Part shown: positions 42,817-52,417 of the stretch, piece after piece
Layout: every line of letters starts with the position of its first letter
Numbering within the stretch: position 1 is the first letter of the stretch
Assembly (NCBI GenBank): GCA_945865635.1
Contig: CAMBEP010000015.1
Span: 27,450 to 91,449, forward strand
Source of the DNA: Candidatus Kuenenia stuttgartensis
GTDB taxonomy: Bacteria; Planctomycetota; Planctomycetia; Isosphaerales; Isosphaeraceae
Reading direction: 5' to 3'
Length of the DNA stretch: 64,000 nucleotides
Notes under the pieces: model-generated
Database searches by the model: none
The model's input: only the letters and a program-made list of their open reading frames with translations
What the model was told of the DNA's origin: nothing
Position numbers and translations under genes: made by a program

Positions 42817-43736
42817 GACCCACTCCTGATGTGAAACTTCACCCCGGTGGAAGGTGCAATCCATTGCTCTGCCTGATGATGGGGCATGGCTGAAGTGGTG
42901 TGGTCATGACCGTCATCCAAGCGAAGGTTCTGGCGATTTTCGAGCATGTCAAATCGCAATGGCCGACGATTGAGCCAAGCCACACCCAACAGGTCGATGA
43001 GAACCCTCACACCCCGGTTCCTCCAATTGTAATGCGAAGCCCCATCAAGCCTTGCATAATGGCGAACCGGTACTTGCTCGATCGCTGCACCACGGGCGGC
43101 AAGCATCGGGCCCAGAAATCGGTGCCAGCCTTCAAACCGTGGCAATTCTGCAATGAGACTGGCTTTCACCAATCGAGTCGAGCAACCCGTGTCTCGGATG
43201 GATTGACCCAGAAACCCGTTTCGAACACGGTTGGCGATCTTGCTGACCCATCGTGTCCGGCGATTATCCTGGCGATTTTCACGCCAGCCCAGAACCGCAT
43301 CACAACCAGTTTCCAAGGCAACCGACCAAAGCCGTGGAATGTCGGCAGGATCGTTCTGGCCATCGGCATCGAGCGTGGCCAGCCATTTCCCGACTGCATG
43401 GCGTGCGGCAATCGCAAGACATGTGGATTGACCACGCTGAGAACCGTTCCTGACCAGCTTCAATCGCGGTTTATGCACCTGAAAATCTACGACAACCTGA
43501 CTGGTGCTGTCGCCAGAACCATCGTCCACCACAATCACTTCATAATCCGGAGCATTTGGCCAATGGTCTAAAACATCGAAAACCATTGGCAGCAAGCGCT
43601 TCAGGCCGACAGCTTCATTGTGGGCAGGAATCAGAATCGAAAGTGTCGATTCCGAACTGTCTCGAACCCCTGTTTTTCGAGAATTAAACAAGGCTAAAGC
43701 TCCATGCCTCAAACGATTCCGTGGACATCCTGTCAA
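42813..43736 (-). CDS. Family 2 glycosyltransferase
   Basis: A 307-residue GT-A enzyme. Seen: LSILIPAHNEAVGLKRLLP, VIVVDDGSGDSTS, and LATLDADGQNDPADIP with the DxD. The family includes DPM1-like enzymes that make polyprenyl-phosphate sugars, but no C-terminal membrane helices are present. The neighbouring LAB_N protein may supply the membrane part. The last 60 residues are basic and low in predicted structure. The N-terminal 25 residues before LSILIP look unconserved, so a later start is possible. It is coupled to the LAB_N gene by an ATGA overlap. Confidence 0.85.
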   Translation of the reverse strand: MTGCPRNRLRHGALALFNSRKTGVRDSSESTLSILIPAHNEAVGLKRLLPMVFDVLDHWPNAPDYEVIVVDDGSGDSTSQVVVDFQVHKPRLKLVRNGSQRGQSTCLAIAARHAVGKWLATLDADGQNDPADIPRLWSVALETGCDAVLGWRENRQDNRRTRWVSKIANRVRNGFLGQSIRDTGCSTRLVKASLIAELPRFEGWHRFLGPMLAARGAAIEQVPVRHYARLDGASHYNWRNRGVRVLIDLLGVAWLNRRPLRFDMLENRQNLRLDDGHDHTTSAMPHHQAEQWIAPSTGVKFHIRSGS

Positions 43737-43873
43737 CTCGCCCGAGAATAACGATATCCAAAATCTCGTCTAGTGCAAAATCGCAATAGAGCTCAGGCCT
43801 GATTGCACTTAAGCATTGACTAATGCAACGATTGCCACTTTTTTGCATGACCGGCGCAAGTCGTTAAGCCAAA

Positions 43874-44623
43874 TCAAAGTGTCATGCCCCAGGTTTTGCC
43901 CAGGAGCATGGATGTCAGCTCGCCGAACAGAAGCAGTGCCAGCGCAACATAGAGAATGCCGGTCGCCGATTGAGTCGAGCGGATGCTGGCGGTTCTATAC
44001 GAGAGATAAGTTGCCAGAAATGTGCCTGCATAGCCCATGACAATGCGCATGCCGAGCCACATGACCGAAAATCCATCAAGCTGCATGCCCGATGACGTCT
44101 GGCCCAGGATCAGAGGTAATAGTGTGGTGACCATTCTTACTCCGAAGCAGGCGAACATTCCGTAAATCAATGTCATTAAAGGGGCGATCGACATGGCCGG
44201 GGCTGTCAGGTAATAATGCCCAAGAAGCATCGCTGTCAGTGTGGAGCCAAGCCAAAAAGCGCTGGCAAATCTTGCGATCGATTCCAGAGGGCCCAGATCT
44301 TCAAATCCACTCCAAAGAAGGATCCAGACAGAGACCATCATCAACAAGAAACAGAGTTTTCGAGCAATGGCTGGCAAACCGATGCCCCAGGCAACTGAGG
44401 CAAGATAGGAGCCAGCCACAAGACCAATCCAGGCCGACTTGATCCACACGGAGCTCATGGCCGACCAGCCCGCGAGCAACCCAAGCACAAAGAAACCCAG
44501 AGCGATAAGGCTTTGAGTCCGGAAAAACTTCACGGGAATTGGGCGCCAGGGAATGATTGCCGACCATGCGACCAGACCACAGGCAATTCGGATCGAAACA
44601 TCCGCAAGAAACGGCTGACTCAA
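43874..44623 (-). CDS. Multi-span membrane protein, function unknown
   Basis: A 249-residue, strongly hydrophobic protein with about seven to eight helices covering nearly its full length. Conserved-looking features include the small segments PAMSIAPLMTLIYGMFACFGVRMV and LGHYYLTAP. I do not recognise the family. A low-confidence guess would be a lipid or ion permease, but no motif supports it. It lies 63 nt after folE on the same strand and may be cotranscribed. Confidence 0.65.
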   Translation of the reverse strand: MSQPFLADVSIRIACGLVAWSAIIPWRPIPVKFFRTQSLIALGFFVLGLLAGWSAMSSVWIKSAWIGLVAGSYLASVAWGIGLPAIARKLCFLLMMVSVWILLWSGFEDLGPLESIARFASAFWLGSTLTAMLLGHYYLTAPAMSIAPLMTLIYGMFACFGVRMVTTLLPLILGQTSSGMQLDGFSVMWLGMRIVMGYAGTFLATYLSYRTASIRSTQSATGILYVALALLLFGELTSMLLGKTWGMTL

Positions 44624-44686
44624 TGTGAGGCCCCTTCATTCCGCGAGGATTCAAAAAAAACGCTGGAGATGGCTGGGCCATGGCTA

Positions 44687-45301
44687 TCAGAGGTGATCGC
44701 TGTGTCGGCCTTGAATCAGGGAGAGCACTTCGGATCGGGTCGCGAGCCGATCCTTGAAAAGCCCTCTCATGGCGCTGGTGATGAATGTGGCCCCAGGCTT
44801 ATGCACACCGCGAATCGTCATGCAGCTATGGGAACCCTGAAGGATCACAGCCACGCCCTTGGCAGTGAGTTCGCTCATGAGCAGGTCGGCAAGCTCTTCA
44901 GTGAGCCGCTCCTGAAGTTGGGGCCGGCGTGCCAGCGCGTCGATCACACGCGGAATCTTTGATAGCCCAACCACTTTGCCATTCGGAATATAGGCCACAT
45001 GGGCCACACCCGTGAAAGGCAAAAGATGGTGCTCGCAAAAACTTTCGTAACGAATGTCCCGAACCAGGACCATTTCGTCGTATTTTTGCGTGAACGTTTT
45101 TTTCAGAAACTGCTTCGGGTCAACATGAAGGCCTGAAAAGACTTCCGCATACATTCGGGCCACACGGTCGGGCGTTTCCAGCAATCCTTCGCGATCTGGA
45201 TCTTCGCCTACGGCAGCCAGAATCTCACGGACGGCCCGACGGATTCTCTCCAAATCGACTGGTGATCGATCCGGGACTTCAAATTCTGAGTGGTCGTTCA
45301 T
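44687..45301 (-). CDS. folE: GTP cyclohydrolase I FolE
   Basis: Converts GTP to dihydroneopterin triphosphate, the entry point to tetrahydrofolate and, through QueD, queuosine. Zinc ligands C89, H92 (CEHH) and C160 (SHSCMTIRGV) are present, along with FTGVAHVAYIPNGKVVGLSKIPRV. The length from the ATG at 45301 is 204 aa, as usual. An upstream in-frame start at 45358 adds unconserved residues. AAGGG lies just before 45301 on the minus strand. It is far from queC/queD in this window but serves the same pathway. Confidence 0.95.
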   Translation of the reverse strand: MNDHSEFEVPDRSPVDLERIRRAVREILAAVGEDPDREGLLETPDRVARMYAEVFSGLHVDPKQFLKKTFTQKYDEMVLVRDIRYESFCEHHLLPFTGVAHVAYIPNGKVVGLSKIPRVIDALARRPQLQERLTEELADLLMSELTAKGVAVILQGSHSCMTIRGVHKPGATFITSAMRGLFKDRLATRSEVLSLIQGRHSDHL

Positions 45302-45572
45302 AGTCCCTTGTTTCACCAAATCTCTCTCTTCGATTTTGCCTGCCAACCATGTCAGCACGCATTTTGTACCCGTATTGTACAGTCAAACGACTCAACTTAT
45401 CGAGTTCAAGCTTTGCAAAGAACCACATTTTTTGAGAAATCACAAACAATTCTTTAAAAAAGGCTCGCCTGACGAATTCCCCAAAACCAGTACAGATCCC
45501 CACCACACTGGGCCGAAAATCAGAATTCGCCTGAAGCCGTTACGAAAATCGTATTCACGGAGGAAGTCAAGG

Positions 45573-48116
45573 TTACGAAATGATCACCGCTTCTTCGCCA
45601 TCGTAAGGGCAATAGGGGGACATCGAAAAACCTGTTGTCACAGGCGATGCCGTTTGGCCCCCATGAAATGATTGCACTTGCACCGACTCCTCACGCCCGA
45701 TCTCGCTCATGCGGGCTCGTTTGGCGCGATACCGTTCGACAAACCGCCCCCAAATCACAAGAAAGCTTGGTACCAGAATCGGCCTGACCATGAAGGTGTC
45801 GAGAATCACCCCCAAAGCCATTGCAAAACCAAGCTGCTTTAAGCTGTTAAGCTCGCCCAAAAGCATCGCGCCCAAGGTGCCTGCCATAATCAGGCCGCAG
45901 CTTGAGATGATTCCACCCGTGTGGGTCACAGCCCGCCGTGTGCCTTCGACAATTCCATGCTCACGGCTCTCTTCCAACACCCGCGACATCAGGAAAATAT
46001 TATAATCCTCGCCAACGGCCACCAGTATCACAAACAGGAAGAAGCTCACTTTCCAGTCAAGCCCGCCCCAGGGAGTCGGCCCCGTGTGGAGCAGACGAAA
46101 CACCAGCTCCGTCGCACCTAAACTTGCCAAATACCCAAACACCACCGTGGCAACCAGATAAAGACTCACGACAGGCTGCCTGAGCAATACCACTAAAATG
46201 ACGTAAACACCAAGACTGACAATCACATACATGAGACGCTCATCAGAAAGTGTCACATCCTTCAAGTCCGCAATCTCGGCCGTGGCACCGGCCAGACCAA
46301 TCCGATCCACACCGACCAGAAATCCGTTCGAACGCGAAGCATCCACCACCATACTCTGTATGTCCTGAAGATTCACAACGGTGGATGTGGCAAATGGATC
46401 CGTATCAAAGACAAGGTCCAGACGGGCAATATGGCCTCGATCGGCTTCGTCGGTTGAGCGTGTGCTGATGTGCCGACTCTCCGCCAAATTATTCACAAAC
46501 TTGTCGTTGGCCCGGTTGAAGTTGCTTACCAGACCACCCAGCAGCCCACCCGATTTGGCAGACGGCTCAACAGGCTCACTTTCAGATGGCTTGCCAAGCG
46601 GTTGCGTCGAAGACCTCACCTCGGCAATGCCTGGGTGATTTTTGATCAGCATCGAAAGCTGAGAGATCACTGTCCGACCATTTTTCGACCGAAAATCAAG
46701 GTCCGGATTGTGAATCAAAATACTTGAAGGACTCAGTTCCCCAATCGGGAAATACCTGCGAATCATCTGAGTGCCCAATACCGATTTCTGGCTCGATGAC
46801 AAATCGTCCAACTGGCTGTAGTTCGGAGCAGCAATCATGCCCACCAATGCCAGAGGAAACATCGCCCCAAGACCAATAAACTGCACACGCCAGGGCTTTG
46901 CCACAACAAAATTCGAAACCTTGCCCCAAATATGCAACGATTTCTCCGCCGATCGATCCGTACTTCGGTTCGGGTCAAACAAATCCGGCTGGGCATCTGC
47001 TGGCCCAGGCTCATGAAATGGCCAAAACAGCCAGCGACCCATCCAGTGGATCATCACCGGAGCAATCGTCACGCTTGCCACCAATGCCGCAACCAGGCTC
47101 ATGGCAATCGATGGACCCACATAGCTGATCTTGGCAAACTTGCAAAACCAAAGCAGCCCAAGCCCAAAAATCACCGTCCCGGCACTGGCCACAAGAGCTG
47201 CCCCTACGGCATCCAAAGCTCTTGTTAATGCAAGCTTGCGTTCATAACCCGCAACCAGCTCCTCGCGATATCGGGCAATCAGGAACAAACAGTAATCTGT
47301 ACCCGCCCCAAACAATACCACCACTACAAAAACACTCGTGATGTTGATCACCTGAAACTTCAATCCAGGCACATATGTCAATAAAGGCAGAGCTTTTATG
47401 GCGACAAAGACCGAAAATCCGATCGTCAGCAGAGGAACCAGAGCCAGCATGGGCGAACGATAAACCAGAAGCAGAATGGTCATGACCAACACGATGGTGG
47501 CCACCGTGGTCGCATCCATGCTGGAATTGGCCGCCTGATTCAAGTCGTGGCCGACCATGGCCGAGCCGGTCATGCCCACTTTGATACCCGGCGGGGCTTC
47601 CAGATTCGTCTTTTCGACCAGAGCGATCAAAAGATCCAGCGCCTGTCGTGTCTTACGGGCAATAAAGGTCGACTCCAACGGCTGAATGATCAATAAGGCC
47701 TGCCCCTCAGGCTTCTCCACTGTGCCGGCATTGCCAATGAGTCGTGCGCCAATAATCGGGGTCTTGTAAGTGACCAGTGGCTTTAGGCCCCAATTCGGAT
47801 TTTCATCACGAAAGTCCACCAGGGCCTTTGCCAGCTTGTCTGCAAAGGCGTAATCCGCTTTCTCAAACGCGCCTTCCGCCCGTTCTACCGCCACAACCAT
47901 CTGCGAACTGGCTCGATCATTGCCAAAACCTCGCTGAAGCAGATCGTCGCCAATCACGGTCGGATAATTCTTGGGAAAAAAACCAACGTTATCGTCCCGC
48001 TGGATCGACTCAAGCGATGGGGCCACTGCAAAAACAAGGACGGAAATTCCTATCCATGCAAAGATCAGCCCCAGACCCTTCGGACTTACAACGATTTTTC
48101 CGATCGATTCAAACAT
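45573..48116 (-). CDS. MMPL-family RND transporter
   Basis: An 847-residue exporter with two MMPL repeats. Each has an N-terminal helix, a large periplasmic domain and a six-helix bundle. The first ends with MIHWMGRWLFWPF, the second with MVRPILVPSFLVIWGRFVERY. The motifs GTDYCLFLIARYREE and GEDYNIFLMSRVLEE are the paired membrane-helix signatures of MmpL proteins. Mycobacterial MmpL proteins export lipids, while the planctomycete substrate is unknown. The C-terminal tail has Met and Tyr-rich patches. No membrane-fusion partner is adjacent. Confidence 0.88.
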   Translation of the reverse strand: MFESIGKIVVSPKGLGLIFAWIGISVLVFAVAPSLESIQRDDNVGFFPKNYPTVIGDDLLQRGFGNDRASSQMVVAVERAEGAFEKADYAFADKLAKALVDFRDENPNWGLKPLVTYKTPIIGARLIGNAGTVEKPEGQALLIIQPLESTFIARKTRQALDLLIALVEKTNLEAPPGIKVGMTGSAMVGHDLNQAANSSMDATTVATIVLVMTILLLVYRSPMLALVPLLTIGFSVFVAIKALPLLTYVPGLKFQVINITSVFVVVVLFGAGTDYCLFLIARYREELVAGYERKLALTRALDAVGAALVASAGTVIFGLGLLWFCKFAKISYVGPSIAMSLVAALVASVTIAPVMIHWMGRWLFWPFHEPGPADAQPDLFDPNRSTDRSAEKSLHIWGKVSNFVVAKPWRVQFIGLGAMFPLALVGMIAAPNYSQLDDLSSSQKSVLGTQMIRRYFPIGELSPSSILIHNPDLDFRSKNGRTVISQLSMLIKNHPGIAEVRSSTQPLGKPSESEPVEPSAKSGGLLGGLVSNFNRANDKFVNNLAESRHISTRSTDEADRGHIARLDLVFDTDPFATSTVVNLQDIQSMVVDASRSNGFLVGVDRIGLAGATAEIADLKDVTLSDERLMYVIVSLGVYVILVVLLRQPVVSLYLVATVVFGYLASLGATELVFRLLHTGPTPWGGLDWKVSFFLFVILVAVGEDYNIFLMSRVLEESREHGIVEGTRRAVTHTGGIISSCGLIMAGTLGAMLLGELNSLKQLGFAMALGVILDTFMVRPILVPSFLVIWGRFVERYRAKRARMSEIGREESVQVQSFHGGQTASPVTTGFSMSPYCPYDGEEAVIIS

Positions 48117-48482
48117 CAGGTGAACTCATGTCGGCGTGTTCGGAGAAGTTGCACTCAGGCACAGTTTTGGAGGCTCGAAAACCCTCTTACTCTCATAATC
48201 GGCGGTTCTGAAAGATCCTCTTGAGAACGGATGATTCGTTTTTCCAACTCTCACAGGTTTTAACGACCCAATCGCCGACCACGACAATGCTCACACGAAT
48301 TTTCGCCTTATCAAGCCTGATTGTCAATCTCTAAACCTTGGCCACAGCAATAAATAAGAAAAACCAAGGGCGACTCATATTGCCCAGTCGATCAAGATTA
48401 ACAAAATAACGCCTCTCGGCTATTGCCTTCAATCCGAGAATCCGATACAGATTCAGTAGAGTCCTTAATCGCCGGATCGAAC
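48117..48482. other. Divergent intergenic region
   Basis: Between the MMPL gene and the hypothetical gene at 48483. It holds CCTTGG and CCAAGG as a six-base inverted repeat around a 22-nt A/T-rich loop near 48340-48375. No reliable promoter or other gene was seen. Confidence 0.35.
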
Positions 48483-48953
48483 ATGAGTGCGAAACGACCC
48501 CGGAATTATGGATTCAAATGTCCAATGGAATCCCAAAAAGTGAATGATTCATCCTTTGATGCCCTCCTGAACCAGACCTGGAATGGACACCTGGAAGGCT
48601 ACCTGCATCATAAAAACGATGAGCATGTGGAGGCCCTGATTCTCGAAGTCCAGCGCTTCTTCGAGCGGCGTCTGGTGGTGCATCTCGCTCCAAATTCCAT
48701 TTGGCATATAAGTCTGTGCAGTCGCCGCGTTGCCGCCATCCTGTTCCTCGTAGATCGCGGCATTGTGCAGCGAATTCTCCACAGCCAACCCTCGGTTCTG
48801 TATCGGCCTGCCACCTCCGCAGAGCATTGGCTTTTGTCGCAACCGGAACTTCTGCCGATTACGGATCCTGTTCTGGAACTGCTCTCTGCACTTCGTCGGG
48901 ATGTGGCCCTGGCGACCAACGATTCGAATCTGATAAACGAAGAACCGGCCTGA
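48483..48953 (+). CDS. Hypothetical protein
   Basis: A 156-residue protein with no recognised domain. It has an Arg/Lys-rich start, a hydrophobic stretch (ISLCSRRVAAILFLVDRGIV) and an acidic end. The open frame extends back to a TTG at 48423; the first ATG is at 48483, and another at 48525 is possible. It is flanked by MMPL on the opposite strand and a DUF1080 gene on the same strand. The coding potential looks fair, because no long competing frame is better. A function cannot be proposed. Confidence 0.5.
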   Translation: MSAKRPRNYGFKCPMESQKVNDSSFDALLNQTWNGHLEGYLHHKNDEHVEALILEVQRFFERRLVVHLAPNSIWHISLCSRRVAAILFLVDRGIVQRILHSQPSVLYRPATSAEHWLLSQPELLPITDPVLELLSALRRDVALATNDSNLINEEPA

Positions 48954-49192
48954 TTTTGCTCGGATGGACCAACTTCAAGCGACCTTGATTACCGTTTTCC
49001 CATTGGTTTTGCCTGTTTGTTTTTTCGCCAACCAGAGTGATGATTCCCGCTCACCATTCTGATATCCTGACCATTGAGGACCGGAATCTTCTGGACGATC
49101 CTCAATCGATCTCCCACAATTCCCCTTGCTTTCACAACTCTGCGCCACACCGGCTCAAAGTTTCAAAAATCTGCATTGGAGCACACCCCACG

Positions 49193-49912
49193 ATGGCCCC
49201 TCTTCGACGCTTCCCTCTGGCAGCACGCGCCTCTCTCCTGGTCTGGCTCGGATGCTCTGTCGCCACTGGCCTGAATGCCGACGACAAAGCGACAGGCCAG
49301 CTTTTTAACGGCAAAAATCTGGACGGATGGAACATATTCATCAACCACGCCGACAAAACGATGGACCCGACCACCGACACCAAAGGCATTTTCAAGGTCG
49401 AGGACGGAGTCATTCACGTTTCAGGCGAGGAGTTCGGCTGCCTGACCACCGCGAAAGACTACGAAAACTATCATCTCAAGCTCGAATTCAAGTGGGGCGA
49501 AAAGCGCTGGAAGCCACGTGAAACCGCCAAACGCGACAGTGGAATTCTGTATCACTGCATTGGCAAGGACAAGGTCTGGACAAAGTCTGTGGAATGCCAG
49601 ATTCAGGAAGGCGACTGTGGCGATTTTTACATGGTCGACGGCACCTCTGGCGTGGTCAAAGGCAAGCGCCAACCAAGTTTTTCCAAAAAACTGAAAGACA
49701 CAGAAAAGCCCAATGGCGAGTGGAACACGGTTGAGGTGATCTGCAAAGGCGACACAGTCAAGCATATCGTCAATGGCGAACTCGTTGCCGAAGCCACTGG
49801 CCTGAGCTCCGACAAAGAAGGCAAATCGCCTTTGACAAAGGGCCGGATCCTGCTTCAAAGCGAAGGGGCGGAAGTCTTCTACAGAAATGTCTTCCTGACG
49901 CCTCTGAAGTAA
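49193..49912 (+). CDS. DUF1080 (3-keto-disaccharide hydrolase-like) protein
   Basis: A 239-residue exported protein. A signal peptide (MAPLRRFPLAARASLLVWLG) is followed by the DUF1080 domain: LFNGKNLDGWNIF, KGIFKVEDGVIHVSG, YENYHLKLEFKWGEKRW, and RDSGILYHCIGKD. DUF1080 folds as a concanavalin-like beta-sandwich. The catalytic naming comes from a few characterised 3-keto-glucoside hydrolases. Planctomycetes encode dozens, and the substrate is unknown here. The ATG at 49193 is chosen over the open frame's start (49037) because it begins the signal peptide. Confidence 0.88.
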   Translation: MAPLRRFPLAARASLLVWLGCSVATGLNADDKATGQLFNGKNLDGWNIFINHADKTMDPTTDTKGIFKVEDGVIHVSGEEFGCLTTAKDYENYHLKLEFKWGEKRWKPRETAKRDSGILYHCIGKDKVWTKSVECQIQEGDCGDFYMVDGTSGVVKGKRQPSFSKKLKDTEKPNGEWNTVEVICKGDTVKHIVNGELVAEATGLSSDKEGKSPLTKGRILLQSEGAEVFYRNVFLTPLK

Positions 49913-49942
49913 CAGGCCGACAAATCGCATAAACCAATGGGT

Positions 49943-49968
49943 GGTCAAGCCCTGGAATCGGCTTGACC
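49943..49968 (+). terminator. Hairpin after DUF1080 gene
   Basis: GGTCAAGCC and GGCTTGACC form a perfect nine-base stem with an 8-nt loop, 31 nt past the stop. No T-run follows closely, so it may be a weak terminator or an mRNA 3'-end protector. Confidence 0.45.
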
Positions 49969-50095
49969 CCTCAGTCAGTCAATCCGTGCATGGCCAATGT
50001 GTCCGTTTTTTTCTGGTCTTGCAATAAAATGAAATATCGTTTAGTTGTCGCGACTGGAACGACGTCTCAGGATTAGTCAGTCAAAGGGCTCATGG

Positions 50096-51241
50096 ATGAT
50101 CAGCCGACGCAAACGAATCGCCTTTACAGTCATAACGCTCTGTTTCCCGTTGACCATTCTGATGCTGGCCTTTGAAATCACCTTGAGGTTCAAGCAATCG
50201 AAGGCAATCAGTACGGAATCGAGACGAATTCTTGATCAGGAGATCGGTTGGCGGCCTCGGCCAAATCTTGCTCGTGAGGGTCTCTCCAAAGACGCCATCA
50301 ATCAGGTCAGTCAATTTCGGATGACTCAGGATGCCCATGGCTTCAGGCAATGGGGCGACACAACCACCCTCAAGCCGCGAATTCTGGTGATCGGCGACAG
50401 TTACACCCAGGCCGACGATATCGACGACTCAAAAACCTATTACGCCCTACTGGCCCAGCGAATGCCCGAAGCAGAATTCTGGGCCTTTGGCTGTTCGGGC
50501 TACGGCACTTTTCAGCAGTCGATGATTGTGGCTCAATATGCTTCGGAAATTCGCCCCAACGTGGTTTTGATCCAGATGTCGAGCAATGATCTTGTCAATA
50601 ATCTGAAGGAGCTTGAAGCGGCCACTCCGTTTGCCTCCACACCCGGCCCGCGTCCCTACTTGATGGACAATGGCACAACCGAACATTATTTCGCCACTCG
50701 CCATCGTGGCCTAAGCGCTTATTCAAAGCTTTTTGGCAGCCTGTCGGACCGATTCGAAAAATTCGTCAAAAATTCTGAAAATTGGGTGCCTGGAGAGAAC
50801 CGCAAAATTGGGACAGAATTGAACCAGGAATCACTAAACCAACTCATAAAAAAAGCCACCATCAAGACAGCGACCATCCTGAACTCCATAAAAACCCGAT
50901 TGGGGCCTGATACCCGCCTGATCGCCTTCTATGATGAGGATGTACAACCCCTTGGCCAGGCCTTGCAGCAAGCTTGCTTGGACGCCCAGATCCCGTTGAT
51001 CCAAAGCATCGGCCCGAAAATGATGAAAGAGGAAGGGCGGCTCGGATATTACCATTATCGAACTCGCGACCTCTGGCATTGGAACAACGACGGACACAAG
51101 CTTGTGGCCGACCTGCTCGAAACCCCATTGCGTCAGGCTCTGGAACTGGCCAGCCCAGACCAGGAATCCACGCCAAAAGCCGTTCCGCCGATTCCGCCGG
51201 CTATCGCCCGCGATTCCAAAGCGGGCGATCAGCCGCGATAA
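50096..51241 (+). CDS. SGNH/GDSL-family hydrolase, membrane-anchored
   Basis: A 381-residue protein. The N-terminal helix (FTVITLCFPLTILMLAFEIT) suggests a signal anchor. The GDSL serine block is GDSY (S102, ILVIGDSYTQADD), an SGNH N-site is MSSNDLVNN, and the C-terminal D-x-x-H is in DLWHWNNDGHKLVADLL. Such enzymes deacetylate or deacylate carbohydrates or lipids. The ATG at 50096 (MISRRKR) is preferred to 50045 because AAGGG lies eight bases upstream and the signal anchor begins there. The C-terminus is Pro/Ala-rich and basic. Confidence 0.85.
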   Translation: MISRRKRIAFTVITLCFPLTILMLAFEITLRFKQSKAISTESRRILDQEIGWRPRPNLAREGLSKDAINQVSQFRMTQDAHGFRQWGDTTTLKPRILVIGDSYTQADDIDDSKTYYALLAQRMPEAEFWAFGCSGYGTFQQSMIVAQYASEIRPNVVLIQMSSNDLVNNLKELEAATPFASTPGPRPYLMDNGTTEHYFATRHRGLSAYSKLFGSLSDRFEKFVKNSENWVPGENRKIGTELNQESLNQLIKKATIKTATILNSIKTRLGPDTRLIAFYDEDVQPLGQALQQACLDAQIPLIQSIGPKMMKEEGRLGYYHYRTRDLWHWNNDGHKLVADLLETPLRQALELASPDQESTPKAVPPIPPAIARDSKAGDQPR

Positions 51242-51252
51242 GTCTTTGATTT

Positions 51253-52227
51253 TCAAGCTTTGCAGGCGGCCAGAACCCGATCCAGAGCGATCATCTGATC
51301 CAGGCCGTCTTCAGAAGGCATGCTGAGTTGGCCGGCATGGACACAGGCTGCAAACGCATCAACCATACACGCATATTGGTTGCGACCGCTGTAGGTTTTT
51401 TCTTCCACCAGCTTGCCATCTGCATCATAAAACCGGGCGAGGGGCACTTCCGGAGGAAGGTAAGCGCTCGGCACTTCAATGCGGCCTGTTGTGCCAACAA
51501 TTTCATAGATGCACCGAAATGGCTGCTCAAAGCTACAGTCTATGGCTCCAAGAACCCCATTCGGAAACTTCATGGAAGCTGTCAACGACAAATCCACGCC
51601 TGTTTTGCTAAATCTTGCTCGGCCCAGAATTTCGCTTGGCTCGGCCCCTGCAAAAAGCCGAACTGTCGACATTCCATAACAGCCCACATCCCAAAGCGAT
51701 CCCCCGCCGCGGGCTGGGTCGAGACGCCAGTCGGTCATGTCGATCGGAAATGAAAAGCTCGATCGAACCAGCCTCAGATCACCAATCTGGCCTGACTGGA
51801 CCGACTCAAGAACGGCCAGAGTGCGTGGCTGGTGGCGCCACATGAAGGCTTCCATCAGGATCACCCCCTTGCTCTGGCAATAGTCGACCATCTCGCGGGC
51901 CTCGCGGGCATTGAGTGCCAGCGGCTTCTCGCACAAAATATGCTTGCCTGCGTCTGCCGCCAGTTTCACAAACGGGGCATGCTCTTCATTCGCCAATGGA
52001 ATATAAACGCAATCAATCGCAGGGTCGGCAATGGCCGACTCATAACTTGCCACTGTGCGCGGAATCCCAAATTCTGTGGCCCATTCCTTGGCCGCTTCCT
52101 CACGACGACTCGCCAGCAGGTCAAGTGTGCCCGAATGGCTTTGCTGAATCCCCGGAATCAAGCCCCGGCGACTGATCCGCGCACAGCCCAGAATGGCCCA
52201 TCGAAGTTTGGTTGGGGTGGTAGACAT
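51253..52227 (-). CDS. Gfo/Idh/MocA-family oxidoreductase
   Basis: A 324-residue NAD(P)-dependent oxidoreductase. The Rossmann start (LRWAILGCARISRR) has G-x-A-x-I-S. HILCEKPLALNAREA is the family signature (the Lys is catalytic), and WDVGCYG follows in the C-terminal alpha/beta domain. Members oxidise sugars, inositol or related compounds; the planctomycete paralogues are very numerous. It has no signal peptide, so it acts in the cytoplasm. It converges on the SGNH hydrolase gene with an 11-nt gap. Confidence 0.9.
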   Translation of the reverse strand: MSTTPTKLRWAILGCARISRRGLIPGIQQSHSGTLDLLASRREEAAKEWATEFGIPRTVASYESAIADPAIDCVYIPLANEEHAPFVKLAADAGKHILCEKPLALNAREAREMVDYCQSKGVILMEAFMWRHQPRTLAVLESVQSGQIGDLRLVRSSFSFPIDMTDWRLDPARGGGSLWDVGCYGMSTVRLFAGAEPSEILGRARFSKTGVDLSLTASMKFPNGVLGAIDCSFEQPFRCIYEIVGTTGRIEVPSAYLPPEVPLARFYDADGKLVEEKTYSGRNQYACMVDAFAACVHAGQLSMPSEDGLDQMIALDRVLAACKA

Positions 52228-52344
52228 GCGTCAGGCGACTCTTTGTTCAATACAGTTCGAATTTCTGGTTGCTTTACGAATCTGTATTGAACCCTTACCG
52301 CCCCTTAATTACAAGAGATCGGACGGATAAAGTCATTGCACTAC

Positions 52345-52383
52345 AAAAAAAAATCCGGGAGAAGCTTTCACAAGCCTCTCCCC
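52345..52383 (-). terminator. Rho-independent terminator after the FG-GAP gene
   Basis: On the minus strand GGGAGA-g-GCTT pairs with AAGC-t-TCTCCC over a short loop, followed by CGGA and nine T. It lies 35 nt downstream of the stop at 52418. Confidence 0.88.
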
Positions 52384-52417
52384 AGAATGAACGCAACTGC
52401 AATAAAAAAAACAGGGA

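Noticed and set aside
42900..43571. 223-codon plus-strand open frame
   Set aside because: Opposite the GT2 gene, which has clear family motifs.
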